Part shown: positions 46,420 to 59,968 of the stretch, one piece after another
Layout: every line of letters starts with the position of its first letter
Numbering within the stretch: the stretch's first letter is position 1
Source of the DNA: Sphagnum compactum
Lineage: Eukaryota > Bryophyta > Sphagnopsida > Sphagnales
Length of the DNA stretch: 64,000 nucleotides
Reading direction: 5' to 3'
NCBI GenBank assembly: GCA_965153455.1
Contig: OZ234494.1
Location: forward strand, 18,662,001 to 18,726,000
The notes under the pieces: generated by a model
Told to the model about the DNA's origin: nothing
What the model saw: only the letters and a program-made list of their open reading frames with translations
Databases searched by the model: none
Program-made: the position numbers and the translations under genes

Positions 46420-49400
46420 TCTATATGTATACACAAACTGCACTATTTTCAAAAGTTTTTTTGCAAGGGGCCTGTGGATGAATGTGCTTTACAAGTTGGT
46501 AATGAATAAAGGGCATATATGATGGATTGATATTGGGTTTGATGATGAGGGGGTGCAAGGAACTAGATTGAGACCATCACAAAAATGGGAGGGTATATTT
46601 TCAACACTTTCTGTGCTTGTTGGTTTGTGTTTGACTAGTATGTTTGGAGGGTCTTTTGAGTTCTCTTGGTAATGTAGAGGGTATCTCCTAGAGTGGAATC
46701 TCATGGTACCAGTGTTCATAAGGATCTTTGATTATCTAGATATTCTTTGCTACATAACCATAGAGAATGCGCTAGAGGTTTCTCTGCTCTTCTGACAATA
46801 ATGCTCAAAAGTGTAATGTAAAACTCTCATACCCAAATTGATTGACAAAATGGAGTTCAGTGCAACGGATTCCATTTCTGGCCTTTGTTTTGCAAACACA
46901 GAATAAATTTGTGCTCTGGTATGTATAGAGTAATTGGGCATTAGACCTCTCAACCAACATCTTAACATAATATTGTACTTTCAGTGAACTTGTGTACTCC
47001 GCTGTGTTCCTGCATTTAGGTGCTAACTATTCGGGGGGTTTTACAGGATCATGATGGCTTTCATACATGTCTTCAAGGACCCTTGTAGATGACTTGCTTA
47101 TGTAAAGTTATAGAATAACCCAACTACATAACCCCAAAATTGTGATCAATAGTTGCAATTCCTTCAAGTGGTGAAATGACTTTGTCATTCATTGAATTGC
47201 ATGTGGCAATTTCCTTGACAAGTGTTGCTGCCATTGATATCACATTTTCTTTTCCTATGATTTTATAGCCACAAAAACTACTGTGGTGAAACATCTATTG
47301 CCACTTGTTTTACCTTGCATCTCATCTATTAGCCACTTCTACTTACACCCAAAAAAATTGGTAGCCTTATGAACTTACAACCTTCATTGGGTTCTTGCCA
47401 TTAAATTATGAACCAAAAGAATTTATTTAACCACTTTTAAAGGCGAATAAAACTTTTATAGCCAATTGGAATCACCAGCTTAAAAACAAATATGCCACCT
47501 AGGCATGCCACAATAAGCACATTGTAGCCATCCACTTGACTTGGAGAAATTGAAAAAAAAAAAACCATGTTTAGAACCCGTTATAAAATTATATAATTAT
47601 AAAAATTAAAAATGATTTTTTTGGTTTTTTAATTAAAAAATCATTTGTTGATATTGATGGCCCCTTTTTATGTTTGTAAAATGGTGAAAATTCACCACCA
47701 AAAAAAACATTTAGTTGCATCATTAATATTTATTTAAGGTTTTCAAAATATTTGGATAAGGTTTATAGTGATTTCAGATATTGAAGTTAAAATTTTTCAA
47801 ATGAATTTGATAGTGGAATTGTTTATGTGTTTAAGGTTGGAATTATTATAATTAATTTTAAAATTTTATTTTATTAGGAGTAATGTTTTCTTTCAAATGT
47901 GCAATCTCAATGTTTTGGCAAATTTTTTGTTGTTTACATTTTTCTTTGAATTTGCACAAATTTTCCCTTTTTTTTTCCTAACAAGAATTACGAAGTGGGG
48001 AAAATTCAAAACAAAGAAAACATGTTGGTTGGAGAGGGAGGGTTTAATCCAACTATTTAATCCCAAATTTAATCAAATTTTGTTACTTCTACTTCTAAAA
48101 GGAAACAAAAGTAAAAAAATATTTTTACATCATTTTTATTAAAAAAATTGTGATTTTTTCAAGTTGTGTAATAAATCATTTATTATAATGTACGATTCAT
48201 GTTGCTAAACCAATATGGTATTGAAAATTAGATGGTTATATTGACTACTTAATTAATTTTTCTTTTTGTGCCCATTTTTGCCAACTTAAAAAGGCAACAA
48301 CATCAACAAAGAATTGTTTTGAAAGAAAAAAAATCAAATTTTGTCAAATTTAAAATGGATATCGTCAATTCTTTACAATAAATTATAATAAGTAGCTATA
48401 ATATTTAAAGATTTCAACAAGTTTCCAACTCCATAACTTGTCTATAATCAAATGTGGTAATATCTTCTTATGGATGATTGTCATTTTAACAAGATCACAA
48501 AAATAAATGAAAAGTACCCAATCATATCAGGGAAAATAAAAACTTGCGATTCTTCAAAAATGGACATATTTTACATAATGAAAATGACATGTTAAAAACT
48601 TAATAAATGCATTCTTGAATTCACATTGAATTCACAAAGATTGTAGGTCAATTTAAGCAAAAATATATTTGTAAATTTATTCATGACATGTTATTTTCTA
48701 AACATTTAACCTTTTATATTTAATATTTATGTTTTTAATGCATTATTGAGTAAGCTTCAAAATCATATTTTCATTTGCAGCATTTGAATAAAATTTGAAA
48801 AAATATATATATGTTAAAATTTGAATTTCTTAAACAATTCCACGTGCACGTGGAAATTTGATTATCTAAAAAAGGATGCAAAAGCAAAAAAAAAATCTAT
48901 ATTTTTTTGGTGAAAAAACTATTTTTCCTTTCATTACTTAGCATATGAAGACTCCGCCCAGTTTAGTAATGGCCGCAGGTGCTTCTATGCTGCTCAGAAG
49001 TAAATGGCACAAAGAGAGGATAAATAAAACTCAAAGAGCATAAAAAATCTACGAGAAAAAAAAAAAATCTCTTTGCCCTTTATTTTGGTTTTGTCCTTTT
49101 TTGTTACTTTTTTCGTTTCTTATTGTTAATAAAGATCATGAGAAGTATAGCAATGAAGGGCCGCAGGGCATAGCAGCGGCCAAAGGCTCTATTTCCATGG
49201 TAAATAAAGCATGAGAAATGGGGGAAAAAAATAAATTTATGCATGCTAAACATAATAAATTTAAAGTTTGTCATGAGAGAATAGCGATGATAAAAACATT
49301 AATCCAACCTTAAGATCACATAAATGTTGCTACAAACATGTGATCCACCCCGGGCTCTAGCTTAATCTAAATAGGAGGTGAACACCCTATGCAAATATGT

Positions 49401-50230
49401 CCTACTCTAGTCATCTCATGTATTAAGATATTTCACACTAAACTTGACTAGAGATATTTAAAAAAACTTACTTAACATAGTCCCAAAAGTATGTGAATTT
49501 AACACAAATATCTCAAGTAATTATAACTTGGTAAAAGTAACTTAAGTAACTTGGTAAGAAGTTAATATCCAATAGTTAGGACACTTGTAAGAATTGTTGA
49601 TATTAATGCAAATATTTTTCAAATGTGAACCATAATTTAAAAAATTCCAAAGTTTTTTTTTTTTTTTTCATCTTGGTCATGAGATGAGTGTATTAGTGGA
49701 GTTTACACTAATGATTTTTGTTGTGGGGTGGGAATCAGATCATAATTCCTTGATCTAAAAGGCTGACCACCATATATAAACTTGTTTTTTAATCAAATTA
49801 CCTAACCATTTTAGGTAAAGTACTCGAAGGTTTTTTTCTTTATATTTCAAAGCGCATCCTCCCATCAAAGATTTAAACATCATTTGAAGGACCTTTCATT
49901 CTATCAATTAAATAAAAAAACTTGGTTTGTTTATCACTAGGAAGGACCTATTCCTATGGGCCTCCCCTAAATTTTGGGCTACAAACCTCCAAGCTATGAC
50001 CCTCTAATTCAAGGATGCCTTTGTGAGCAAGCCTTCTTTTATACATAAAGACCTATTCCAACTTTTTTAGTGTAATTAGAGGGAAAATTCCTTAACATAT
50101 TTTTCCCTCCATGTTTTTCAAGCCATTTCCACAAAAAAAGTCCATTCCATAGATGTTTCACCAATATTTTTTTCTTTGTGATGCCCATTAGGTATCATGG
50201 GTAAAAGAACGTGGGAAAAAAATTTGGATT
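46420..50230. other. AT-rich intergenic DNA, no gene recognised
   Basis: Long A/T runs with no supportable coding region. A G-box palindrome lies at 48838-48855. Confidence 0.5.
48838..48855. repeat. 18-bp palindrome with two adjacent CACGTG cores
   Basis: TTCCACGTG is followed by its exact reverse complement, giving CACGTG at 48841-48846 and 48847-48852. No gene is near enough to suggest that it is a working G-box array. Confidence 0.8.
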
Positions 50231-50234
50231 GAGT

Positions 50235-51030
50235 CTTTAATCTTAACCCTCAGTAAAGCCCAAGTCTTTAGTCATTATGTTTGGTTAAAGCCCACAACTT
50301 CAAGCTTTACCATATACAAAAATCCCATACATGTTACCATAGGAAGGGCAATTGCTAAGGTTTGAGGATTGTTTCGTTGGGTTAATTTTCATAGATTTGA
50401 GACATTATAAACTAGTCTCAATTTTGACACATTACACCTATTTTGAAACTTCTTTGTAAATTCTACAAGAAGATTAGATTGGACCACAAAGCTCCATCCC
50501 ATTTGGTATATTAGGCAAAAAAGAAAATGGGTTAGAATAAAAGCAACAAACAAAATCAAATGCCATGAAATTGGGTTGAGAACAAGCCAACTTTGATCAA
50601 TCTAGTAGGTACTAAATGATGGCCTTTTCCGATCATGATGGAAATATAATAGACTAGTTTCAAATTTTTGACATTATCAAAATGGAATCTATGGAAGTTC
50701 TTAGTATAGGAATGTGGGGGGGGGTTTTCAAGAGATGTGAGCCAAGTGGGCTTTGTATGCATGAACTCTTGTACTTCGGTGGTAAGTAAATCATCATCAA
50801 GATTATGAAGATGGCTCTAAGAAGATCCAAAGAACCAATATCATTATCATCCCTTTTATCAACAACCTTCTTCACAAGTGCATGTCAAACCTTTTGCAAA
50901 TCTTGCTCTTCTATGTGTGCAATTGAAGCTTGTAAGCTTTTTTTTTCAATAAATGCATTTGACAATATGTGTCAACAAAGTTTTTTTGTTTTTCACACAC
51001 AAATGAATACAAATGAAAAATAATAATAAT
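50235..51030 (+). repeat. Segmental duplication block A (right copy)
   Basis: The counterpart of 36725-38095, same orientation, in the distal 3' flank of the intact NHX gene. It ends near a CACACAAATGAAT stretch, after which similarity is lost. Confidence 0.85.
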
Positions 51031-51689
51031 GAATCCATAAGTTGACCCTACCTTTGTGTCCTCCTTTCCCTTATTACCCCTTATTTCAACCTCAAACCTT
51101 GTTATATGCAAAATGAAAAAAATTATTGAGTAAGGATTGAAACTTAGTACCACAATATCTAATGCACACAATTAGAAATAATTATGGCAATAATAAGCAC
51201 AACAATAATGAAGACACTTAAGAAAAAATTTAAAAATAAGATGAAACTTAGATTATCACAAGATTCAATGTAATATGAGTTTCACCTTATTTTCACTTGT
51301 TTAAATGCAATGTATTTTTAAAACTTATTTTTCTAATCTCATCTCAGTTAACCACCAAATTCAAGATAATGATACTATGTTTCTTTCACTTTACAAATTT
51401 TTTTAATATGAAAATTGCAACATTCTATCCTTAGTATTCACAACATTTGATGCCTCCTTGTATTGCCAAATATGTGGGACAAGTTTCAAGTATGTGTCAC
51501 ATTAATTAATGTTCTAGTTTTGACAACTTCCAAAACAAGGACATCTCTAACTTGATATTTAAGTTTAAACCCACCTTAATTGTTTGTAAACTCTTACACA
51601 TTTGCATCTTTCAATGATAAAGATTTGGTGATATAACACAAAGTAACACTTTAGAGAAATCACATATGTATCTTTAGAATTCTTCACTA

Positions 51690-52685
51690 TTTTCATGATT
51701 ACACATGTATTTTGAGCATCATTTTTAATGGCATGGTCATTTGTTTAAATTTTGTTTGTGTTTCCACACACACCATCTTGGAGGTAAAAGGGAAATCGAA
51801 TTTCTATCTCTTCATTCTTATGGTGTGTGGATTTTTCTAATTAACATATCCTAATATTGTTTTAATCTTTAATTTCAATGGACACAATCACTAACTTGTC
51901 ATCATCTAATTCATTATACTCTATTTTTATGGTGGTAGTTTGATTAATAAAGATGGTTCATTTCGTTAATTTTCAACATAAATTTACAAAGTTATTTTTA
52001 TCATGTTTTTGGTTTTCTACAATGACATTATTGTTGATTTCAGACAACAATTGACATTAAATTTTTAAAACAAGTCATTTGAGTCACTCAAAATGAAGGT
52101 CAACATGATCAAGTTACTTTTATCATGTTTTTATCACGTTTCCAAATTTTATAAAGGTTTATCATGCATTTCATGTTCTTTTCTTGGAACCTAATCACCC
52201 ATTAATAATTCCAAAAAATGCGAGCTATATATATATAATCTTATTTTGGTTGTAAAACATATTAAACACGAAATAGAAACCAAATGTATTAATCACTTAT
52301 TTTAGTACTTTAAACAATTATATAAAACTTGGTTGTTTGATCCTACTAATTTAAAACAACCATGTAAGCCATGGTCGTAATTATGTTTTAGTCATCTAAA
52401 ACTAATTGGATAAAATATGGGCATTTCATTTAATCATGTGGAAACCTGAATTTAGAACAAAATTCAAATAAAATAAGTATGCACTTATTATTTTCTTAGG
52501 TGATTCTATTGAAAAAGACATATTAATGATTTAGGGCAAATTATTTTGTTAAATGTGTAAATCATACCTAGTTCAGACCTACTTTTAGCATGTTTATATC
52601 ATGTATATATATTGGTGATACATATCACAAGTGGCTTAGATTCCCATGGCCAGGGAAAAAAACTTTAGATTTATGGAATAACCTT
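51690..52685 (-). repeat. Segmental duplication block B (right copy)
   Basis: The reverse-complement counterpart of 38520-39525. With block A it gives the order NHX, B, A on the minus strand, the same order inferred for the left locus before its internal inversion. Confidence 0.88.
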
Positions 52686-52971
52686 CGATAATTAAATAAA
52701 TCCTAAAAGTTTAATTGAAAAATCACTTTGAAAATTTGAGAAAGAGGTAAGAATAATGGTAATGGAAATGGAGGTTTACCAATTTAATAATATCCGCTCC
52801 TCCCCCATTTATTTTTCTCATATGATCCCATATGGTTTCCAATAGTTCATCATTATTAGTGTCAATCTCAACTTTGACTTTACTATATAACATGAACATA
52901 TATAATATGTGACTTTTCTTTTTCTTTTTTTAATTTGGAAAAGGTATTGAAATAATAATTTTTTGAACATG

Positions 52972-52983
<12 letters not shown>

Positions 52984-53013
<30 letters not shown>
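52984..53013. repeat. (TG)n microsatellite next to a TA run
   Basis: About 15 TG units preceded by TATATATATA. It lies between block B and the NHX gene in the right copy, within the part absent from the left copy. Confidence 0.9.
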
Positions 53014-53014
<1 letters not shown>

Positions 53015-53049
53015 ACCACTTATAACCATAGACTTTGGATAAATCCAAA

Positions 53050-54825
53050 GAACAATTAGGATTTGACCTTGGGTGGGCACCAATCTATGTAAGCAAAAAA
53101 AAATGATTTCTATCTATTTGTTTGTGGTGTCACCTTTTTGATATATGAAAAGGTTTTGTGTAATAATTTGCCTTCTCCTAAGCAACATGCAACTCAATGA
53201 AACATGAATGTTGCTTGAATATTTCTAACATAAATAATTGTATGATGAAACGTTGAACAATGTCTCATAAAACAGTAAATCTTTCAAAAAAATCTTTTTA
53301 AAAAATCTTGACTTTCCTTAGCGATCGCAAATGAAAAAATTATATTATAAATTATTGCTTCACCCAATAACATTTTATAACAATCTTTCAACTAACCTTC
53401 TCCTTGGTGCAAGGTTTGACAACAAATCCTGCAATCAATGCTTTAAAAAATTATTGATTTTCCTTAGTGATCACAAAGAAAGGAATTGCATTGCAAACAA
53501 TGCTTTACCCAATCTACTTTGATAGCAATCAATTTTTCAATGAGCATAATTTGAAACGAGAAAATCTTTCAAATAGTCCCTTCAAGCAGTTCACTTCTGT
53601 AATCAATCTCAAGCGGATTGAAAATGAATTAATAAACATCTTCTATACCATGTTATAAATGTTTGATCACCATCTTTAGCCTAGTCCAAATCTGTACTTA
53701 AAGAACTCAATTGTACCCTACTAGAGACCTACCAATACAACGTGTTAAATCACCTAAATTTGAGATCAATTGTCTTATAACAAAATCAATGCAATCAAAA
53801 GAAAATGGCAACTCCAATCTCAAAGTATAGGACCCAGACACCCTAAGAAGGAGAGCACTAAACCATGAATTCAAAACAGAAATCTTTAGGGCCTTCTTCT
53901 CTTGGCTTGATGTCCTTCCAGAAGGCTGAAGACTTTCCAGAAGTTCAATTCCCAGCCGATTATCAAATTGATCCATAACAAGCCAATGAGAAGGTGGAAC
54001 CGATTACATAGTTTGAAATTGACAACCGAAATCTACAAAGTGGCACAGATCTATCCTCCTATTGATTTACCATCATGATTTAGTTCACACCTGTAGGACT
54101 TGTCCACTAAGAAAAGCAATCCAGAAGGGAGAAACATATCTATAAAATTAACATTTAAAACAATATGATAACTTTAAGAAGATAAATCCTGCAGGTATAG
54201 AATCCGTGCATTGAATTGAAGTATTTGAATTGCTGTCAGGCACTACCATGGAGGCACCTATTCCTTTCCACCACCATCACCTGAATAACAAAAAACTCTA
54301 TGGAGGCACAACACAGTGAACAGGAATTGCTCCAATATCACTGAAGAAGACATCCAATAAATACATTTTCAGAGTCACACTTTGAAAATATGGTTCCGAA
54401 AACAAACCAGCAAAAGATGTGACCCAAAAAATTATAATGAGCCCAAAACCCATATTGTTTGCCAAAAGCTACCAAAGTAATACATACTACTCACCTATCT
54501 CTCAAAGAATGAGCCCCTGAGAACATCCTTCTGAATATACCATCAGGCTCTGAAAATGTCACTCTAATCATCTTAAGACTATTACTTGCTATGGGTGCAT
54601 AGTCTACGATTCTTGACCTGGGCACCCTTTGCATTAAAAAAGTGACTGTCCTCGAAGGAACAATTGCAAATATACATTATAGGAGTTTCAGAACAGACCA
54701 AATGTGCATTCCCACTTCCTGAAAAGATAACAGTGGCAACAATGTGGTGGAAGACTTTGGCAGGAAGAACCAGGATGCTCACAAAAACAACCTTTTCTTA
54801 GAAAAGTCATTCGGAGCTTATGATC
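53050..54825. other. NHX downstream DNA absent from the duplicate copy
   Basis: About 2.1 kb between block B and the NHX 3' UTR has no counterpart in the left locus, where block B follows the UTR almost at once. It was either inserted here or deleted there. A 89-codon minus-strand frame at 53707-53976 is not recognised. From about 53.7 kb composition is more gene-like, so a longer NHX 3' UTR or an unknown transcript is possible. Confidence 0.45.
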
Positions 54826-55002
54826 CTTTTTGGTGCAAATTTGTCTATGCTTGCTCAAATCCACTTGCCTGTTGTAGCAAAGCTTCAGTCAATTTGTCAT
54901 CAGCAGATTGCAAAACAAGAAGTTGATGTAAAAGCACCTTCAGTTGTTCTTCCCCTCAATGCAAGAAATATGACATATTTCTACTGAGTGCGATTGCAGG
55001 CG
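54826..55002 (-). other. NHX 3' UTR (at least this part)
   Basis: This stretch is conserved in the decayed copy at 38345-38495, including GACAAATTGA, GCTTTGCTACAACA and GTGGATTTGAGCAA. It immediately follows the NHX stop codon on the minus strand. The poly(A) site is not identified. Confidence 0.6.
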
Positions 55003-58000
55003 CTAGAAGTGTGAAGAATTATGTTCATCTTCCTCAGCAATACTCAAGTAGCCAGGAACATAAGGGACAAATCCTCTACCACCAAACACAGGCCGCATAT
55101 AGGAGTCATCAAATGATCGCCAAAGGTCATGAATGTATGAAGTTGGAGCAGCTAGCAGCATACTCAGAGAACTGCGCCTTGGGGCCATCCCGTTGAAGAG
55201 GCCTCCATTGGCACGTTGTTCAGAATCCAAGAGCAGAGGGACATGGAAGTCATTTATGGAGTTCAGATCTTTAGGAGAGGGAGGATCTGATGTGTCACTG
55301 ATGGAGTATGACCGCAAGTACACTGGAAGTAGCCAGTTAATCAAGGGCTTTGTAAGCATACCAAAAACCTGCAAAATGTGTTTGGATTAGCAACCTGTAA
55401 CTGCTCCTGCCTACCTGGAAAGGAAGAGGAAGAGCTGAATAACAGTAAGACATGAATCATATTCAACCCCTATGTTATAGACCACAAATGGCTGACAGAA
55501 ATCCTGGACCAGCTGTAGCAAACACTTTTCATGTCACACTTACCACTGTACTGAATAGCACAACACCAATGGTTGTGGTGATGGCCGTGGCGAACTCTGG
55601 ATTCTTTGCATCTCCTGAAATGGTGAACTGCAGGAATCAATAAAGATGTGAGAAAAGAGAGACAGAAGATGTGTGCTCTCATCAGATTATGCTTGCCATG
55701 GCCTCTTCATCATATACCCCACATGTAATGGAAGGATAACCAGCACCAGCAGAGTGTGGAAGGAGACCGACTCCTTCAGGGTACTTACCAGCTCCCTGAG
55801 GGTACTCACTACAGTAATAATACTTACCATGATACAAAAGGTCTGCATGAGCTTTCCAGGTACCCTCTAAAAATTCCAGACAAGCATTGATTCCATGTGC
55901 ATAACTTAAATTTTCACCACAGCAGATCTAGGGCTATGGATTCAGCCTTCAGGCTTGCAGATGTGGAACAAAAAGCAAGGGAGAAAAGTCTTTTCAGAAG
56001 GGAATCCCTTCACATGCACAACCTCGGACAATACATTGACAAGCGAAGAATCTTCTTTTTATCTGCACAAACTAAATACTGACACCCTGTCTCTATATTT
56101 ATGTCTAGCATCCACAGGTAGACATCCTGGCATAAATTCCAGAGAACAGAAAGATATGTGTACCTGATTGAATGCAAGGGCTATAGATACAGCTCCTCTC
56201 ATCAATCCAGCCCACCAAATAATAACCTGCAAAAGTGAACCAATGCCATCATCATTATACGAGTTTCTTAATATTCCAGAACTATGCCAGGAATTAACCC
56301 TTGATTGGATCATCATCTGTCCTCAGACCTCCACTGCCAACAAACTTTAATCCACAACACCAAAATCTTTTCAAACTTACCCACAGTCACACTCAACAAA
56401 TTAAAGGTGCAGAAGCATCATTGACACAACTGTTTTGTGCAGATGATGTTGAGTGGCACAGCATATTTCATATATGGTGGAGTCACTACCTGCTGGCGAA
56501 TACCAATCTTGGTATTTGAAGATTTGCGTATGTAGTTAGAAAGGGCTGACAGAGGGAACACGAAAGCTGCTCGACCCACCAGGATCAAAACCAACAGTGT
56601 ACTGAAAAGCCCAAATGATTGACCCAAACTGCCCAACACACCACAACAGTGAGATGATGTAATGATGTAAGCAACAGTAAGTCTACAGAAACAAGAAACA
56701 AGAAAAATTCCAAGGGAAGCATAGAACTCACGTTGTTGTGGCCATTTTCCATTTGTCAACATCCAAGGCATCCATGCCCACGTAAAGGAAGATGAAAGTT
56801 TCTGCAATGAAAGACATGGTTGCAAATGCATGCCTGCCACCCAAAGTCACATTCAGAATATATCTAGTACAGTGAAGACACAGAATTCAGTTCCTGGAAA
56901 CTTTTCAATGTCAATTCTCCAAACAACATTTGGGTATTGAGCACCTCAGAAAGTCATGGAGAATGATTGTCACCATGAAAGACACAATTTGGGTCACACA
57001 TGGTCCAGGCATAGGATATTTGGTATTGAATGAACAGCAGTTGGACCATGCACAACTTCACATCAACAAGTTTCTTGATATTTTCCCTCAAATGACTCCC
57101 CATACCCAGTTAACCATGAACAACATTCTTAATCACAAAGATAATTTATGCAGAATAAACACAAATTCTCATTGTGTTTAATGTCCAGACACCACATTCT
57201 CTGTCTTGTGGAGCAGAATGGAATCCAACATGAATTCATTGAACATTGCTAGAAGATAGTCCTCAAACCCTCAGAGGAACAATCATCAATTAAATCTATA
57301 CACATATTGTGTGCTTAAATAACATAGAGCAAACAGATTTCAGATATTCATCAAAAAGAGCCCAAGAGACAATAAGTGGAGATCATACTTGGTGGTAACT
57401 CGAGAGCTTTCTGTAACATTGTGCCATGTGTAATGTGACATAACAATCCCGCAAAAGAAGACAGTAAGAATACCACTGAGAAAAAGGAGCTGGATACACA
57501 AGAAGGAAACACTGCATCAGTATGTAAGTCCATGAAAGTCCTTACTTGAAGGACGAAAGGCCTAATTCTTCTCCAGGAAATGAAAGAGAGACCTCTGCAT
57601 TCCAAACAAGTTCAACCACTGACCCAAACAAAATGGCCAAGTCCCAATCCTGGCAAAACATACCTCTGCCAAGATATATGAGAGGTACGCCATTAGAGTC
57701 ATTATTGCAATTTCACGATCTGTAGAGTGCCTGCATTATATAACCAAAAGACTCCTTTTCATCAACTGCTCCCAAATATTTGACTTGGTAAAAGAAGCAG
57801 CAGGTCAGCCACTTCAAAATACAGTGGTGACAATCACATCACACAAGTGTCACAAATCATGGGCAGAAAATCCACAAACACAGGCTCACCGTCCAAAGTA
57901 GAGTGTCTTGATTATGTATGCACTCAAGAGGCCTGTCTGCAAAATGCAACACATCCAGTAATAAGGAACATAATCAAGTCAATTCAAGTGCCAGAGTCAT

Positions 58001-59968
58001 GCACTCTGAAAATTCATGCCTATTGGACCAACAAGAACTCTGTTTCCCAGCAGCCTTAGATTGGCAAATCTGTCTGCACAAATAGCATCCATAAAAGTTG
58101 CAGGAGCAAACTTACCATAATACCCAGGACCGTACTAGAGAAGAATAGGTACAAGAAGCTGCCAGTCATTTGCAACACCTCCAGGCCAGTGAAGTCATCA
58201 AAGGTCAACTTCTGAACTGCCCGAAACAAGACAACAGAGGTAGCATCGTTTACAACTCCTTCCCCAAACACAAGGCTGTACAGCAAAGGTGTATCATCCT
58301 GGCTAAGAACCTGCAAAGAAAAGCCATAGAGAAGAAAAGTGAAAAATGCCAGCCCAGACTTTGTTGAGCAACCTATGAGTACTTGCTGCTTCTTGATACA
58401 TGTCAATTGGAGCATTCATGGAAAATTATTGAGGATGGATAGACCTTTCTACCCTACCTGCAGTGTACATACTGAGTCTGTTGCAGAGAATATGGTCCCA
58501 AGAGCTGACATAACAACATCCAAAGTGTCAGTTATGTCAAGGCAAGAAATCTGCTGGGAGGAAGAATATATCAACACAAAATGCTTCTATGAGTTTAAGC
58601 TTCAGTTTACAGCCTCTTTTAATAAAGAAATCCCATAAGAGTCAGAGCAAACACACCAAGATAATCCTGGATAAGCAGCTTCCCAAGCCCAAGCTTAGGA
58701 AACACAAAACTGCAACCTGCAAACCCAACAAATCCTTGTGAGAATCAAATATCCACATTTGCACACAAGGAGAGGCAAATATGTGCTGATACACAAAAAT
58801 GGACAGCTGTTGTCAATAGATGTGGAGAAAGGTCACCTAGGGTGAAGAACAAAGATAGATAGATGGCACACACCAGCTGAGATGATGGCAAAAGAAATGA
58901 AGACCCCGACCACACCAAAGAGCATAATTGCTGCAAAATTCCGGAAAAATTGCTTCTTCTTGACCTGAAATCTGTCAATGCGACCCAAACAGCATGTCAA
59001 GCTCAATCTCTCAAGCATACATAACCATGTCTCAAAGGGTGTCAGCAAGCAAGATTAACCATGCAAAATACACACCACCATTGCTATAAGGTTTCTTAAT
59101 AAGGACTTTCCACAGTACACTAGAAAATGATTCTTCCCAAGTCCATATAGGGTATTCCCTGTACCACATTGAAAGACTATAAGTTGAAACTATATATCAC
59201 TTGAGACACTCATGAGGCGCACATTCAGTTACAGCAGACTGATCTGCATCATGGAATTGGAAAGCAGAACTACATCAAAGGGAAGTCTCAAGGAAACCAA
59301 TGTAGGCTAAAAATCTCCAACTGCCAACCAAAAAACCAAAAGAATAATTGTATGAAAGAACCCTGAGAACTTTGGCACGGCTGCTACCCCACATATCTCA
59401 AAACCCTTTTCCTTAGATTAAAGTTCTTAGGCAAGGCAGATTACTGTGAATTCATTGACAGCCCTTGTTAGGATGGCCATCCCCACGTACCCTTGCAGGT
59501 GTTGGAGAATATCCTTACCCAGCATTAAAAATGATAGGAGGAAGTAGGTAGATGAAGAAAAGCTCCTCATTGAATTGGAGTATGTGAGAGCTTGATCCCT
59601 TGCTTGTGACCAGAACTATGATTCCAGTACAGAAGCCCTGCACAACCAAGGTGCCAAACACAATTCAGCTCCTCAACAACAGCCTACTTCCTGTACCACC
59701 AGAAAGACAAAATCTTTTGCAGACATGGAGACAACATGCCTCCTCAGCTTGGAAAAAAGTCTTGTGATAGTCTTACAAGTACAAGAGCAGTGATGGACTC
59801 GTTCATCCACCGGTTCTCCTCCAACAAGTGTCCCAACACTATGCAAGCACATAGAAGCGTCACAAACAGAGAGATGGCCATGACATGCATATGATCTCCA
59901 TCCTCTCCCAGCCCTGTTCTCGTCGTCAGATAGTGCAAAGTCCCCATATGACTCGGGACAGACACCAT
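55003..59968 (-). CDS. NHX: Vacuolar-type Na+(K+)/H+ antiporter, NHX class I, 14 coding exons
   Basis: Minus-strand exons: 59968-59777, 59637-59519, 58971-58874, 58716-58657, 58504-58458, 58310-58116, 57936-57890, 57730-57664, 57489-57389, 56833-56732, 56628-56490, 56226-56164, 55627-55544, 55368-55003. All have GT-AG introns and phases that join cleanly, giving 559 residues, normal for the family. Residues 90-99 are LFFIYLLPPI, the amiloride-binding motif of TM3. ATDSVCTLQ (164-172) and FGEGVVNDATSVVLF (Asn193-Asp194) are the transport-core motifs of CPA1 exchangers. VFFCGIVMSHYTWHNVT and FIAETFIFLYVGMDALD follow, then WWAGLMRGAVSIALAFNQ. The last exon encodes the hydrophilic tail. Family members exchange cytosolic Na+ or K+ for vacuolar H+, serving ion sequestration, pH and turgor. 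The ATG at 59968 is preferred because it gives the usual N-terminus before TM1. A decayed second copy lies at 38.1-40.2 kb. Confidence 0.96.

Noticed and set aside
52818-53083. His-Thr repeat proteins on the minus strand
   Set aside because: They are translations of the (TG)n microsatellite.
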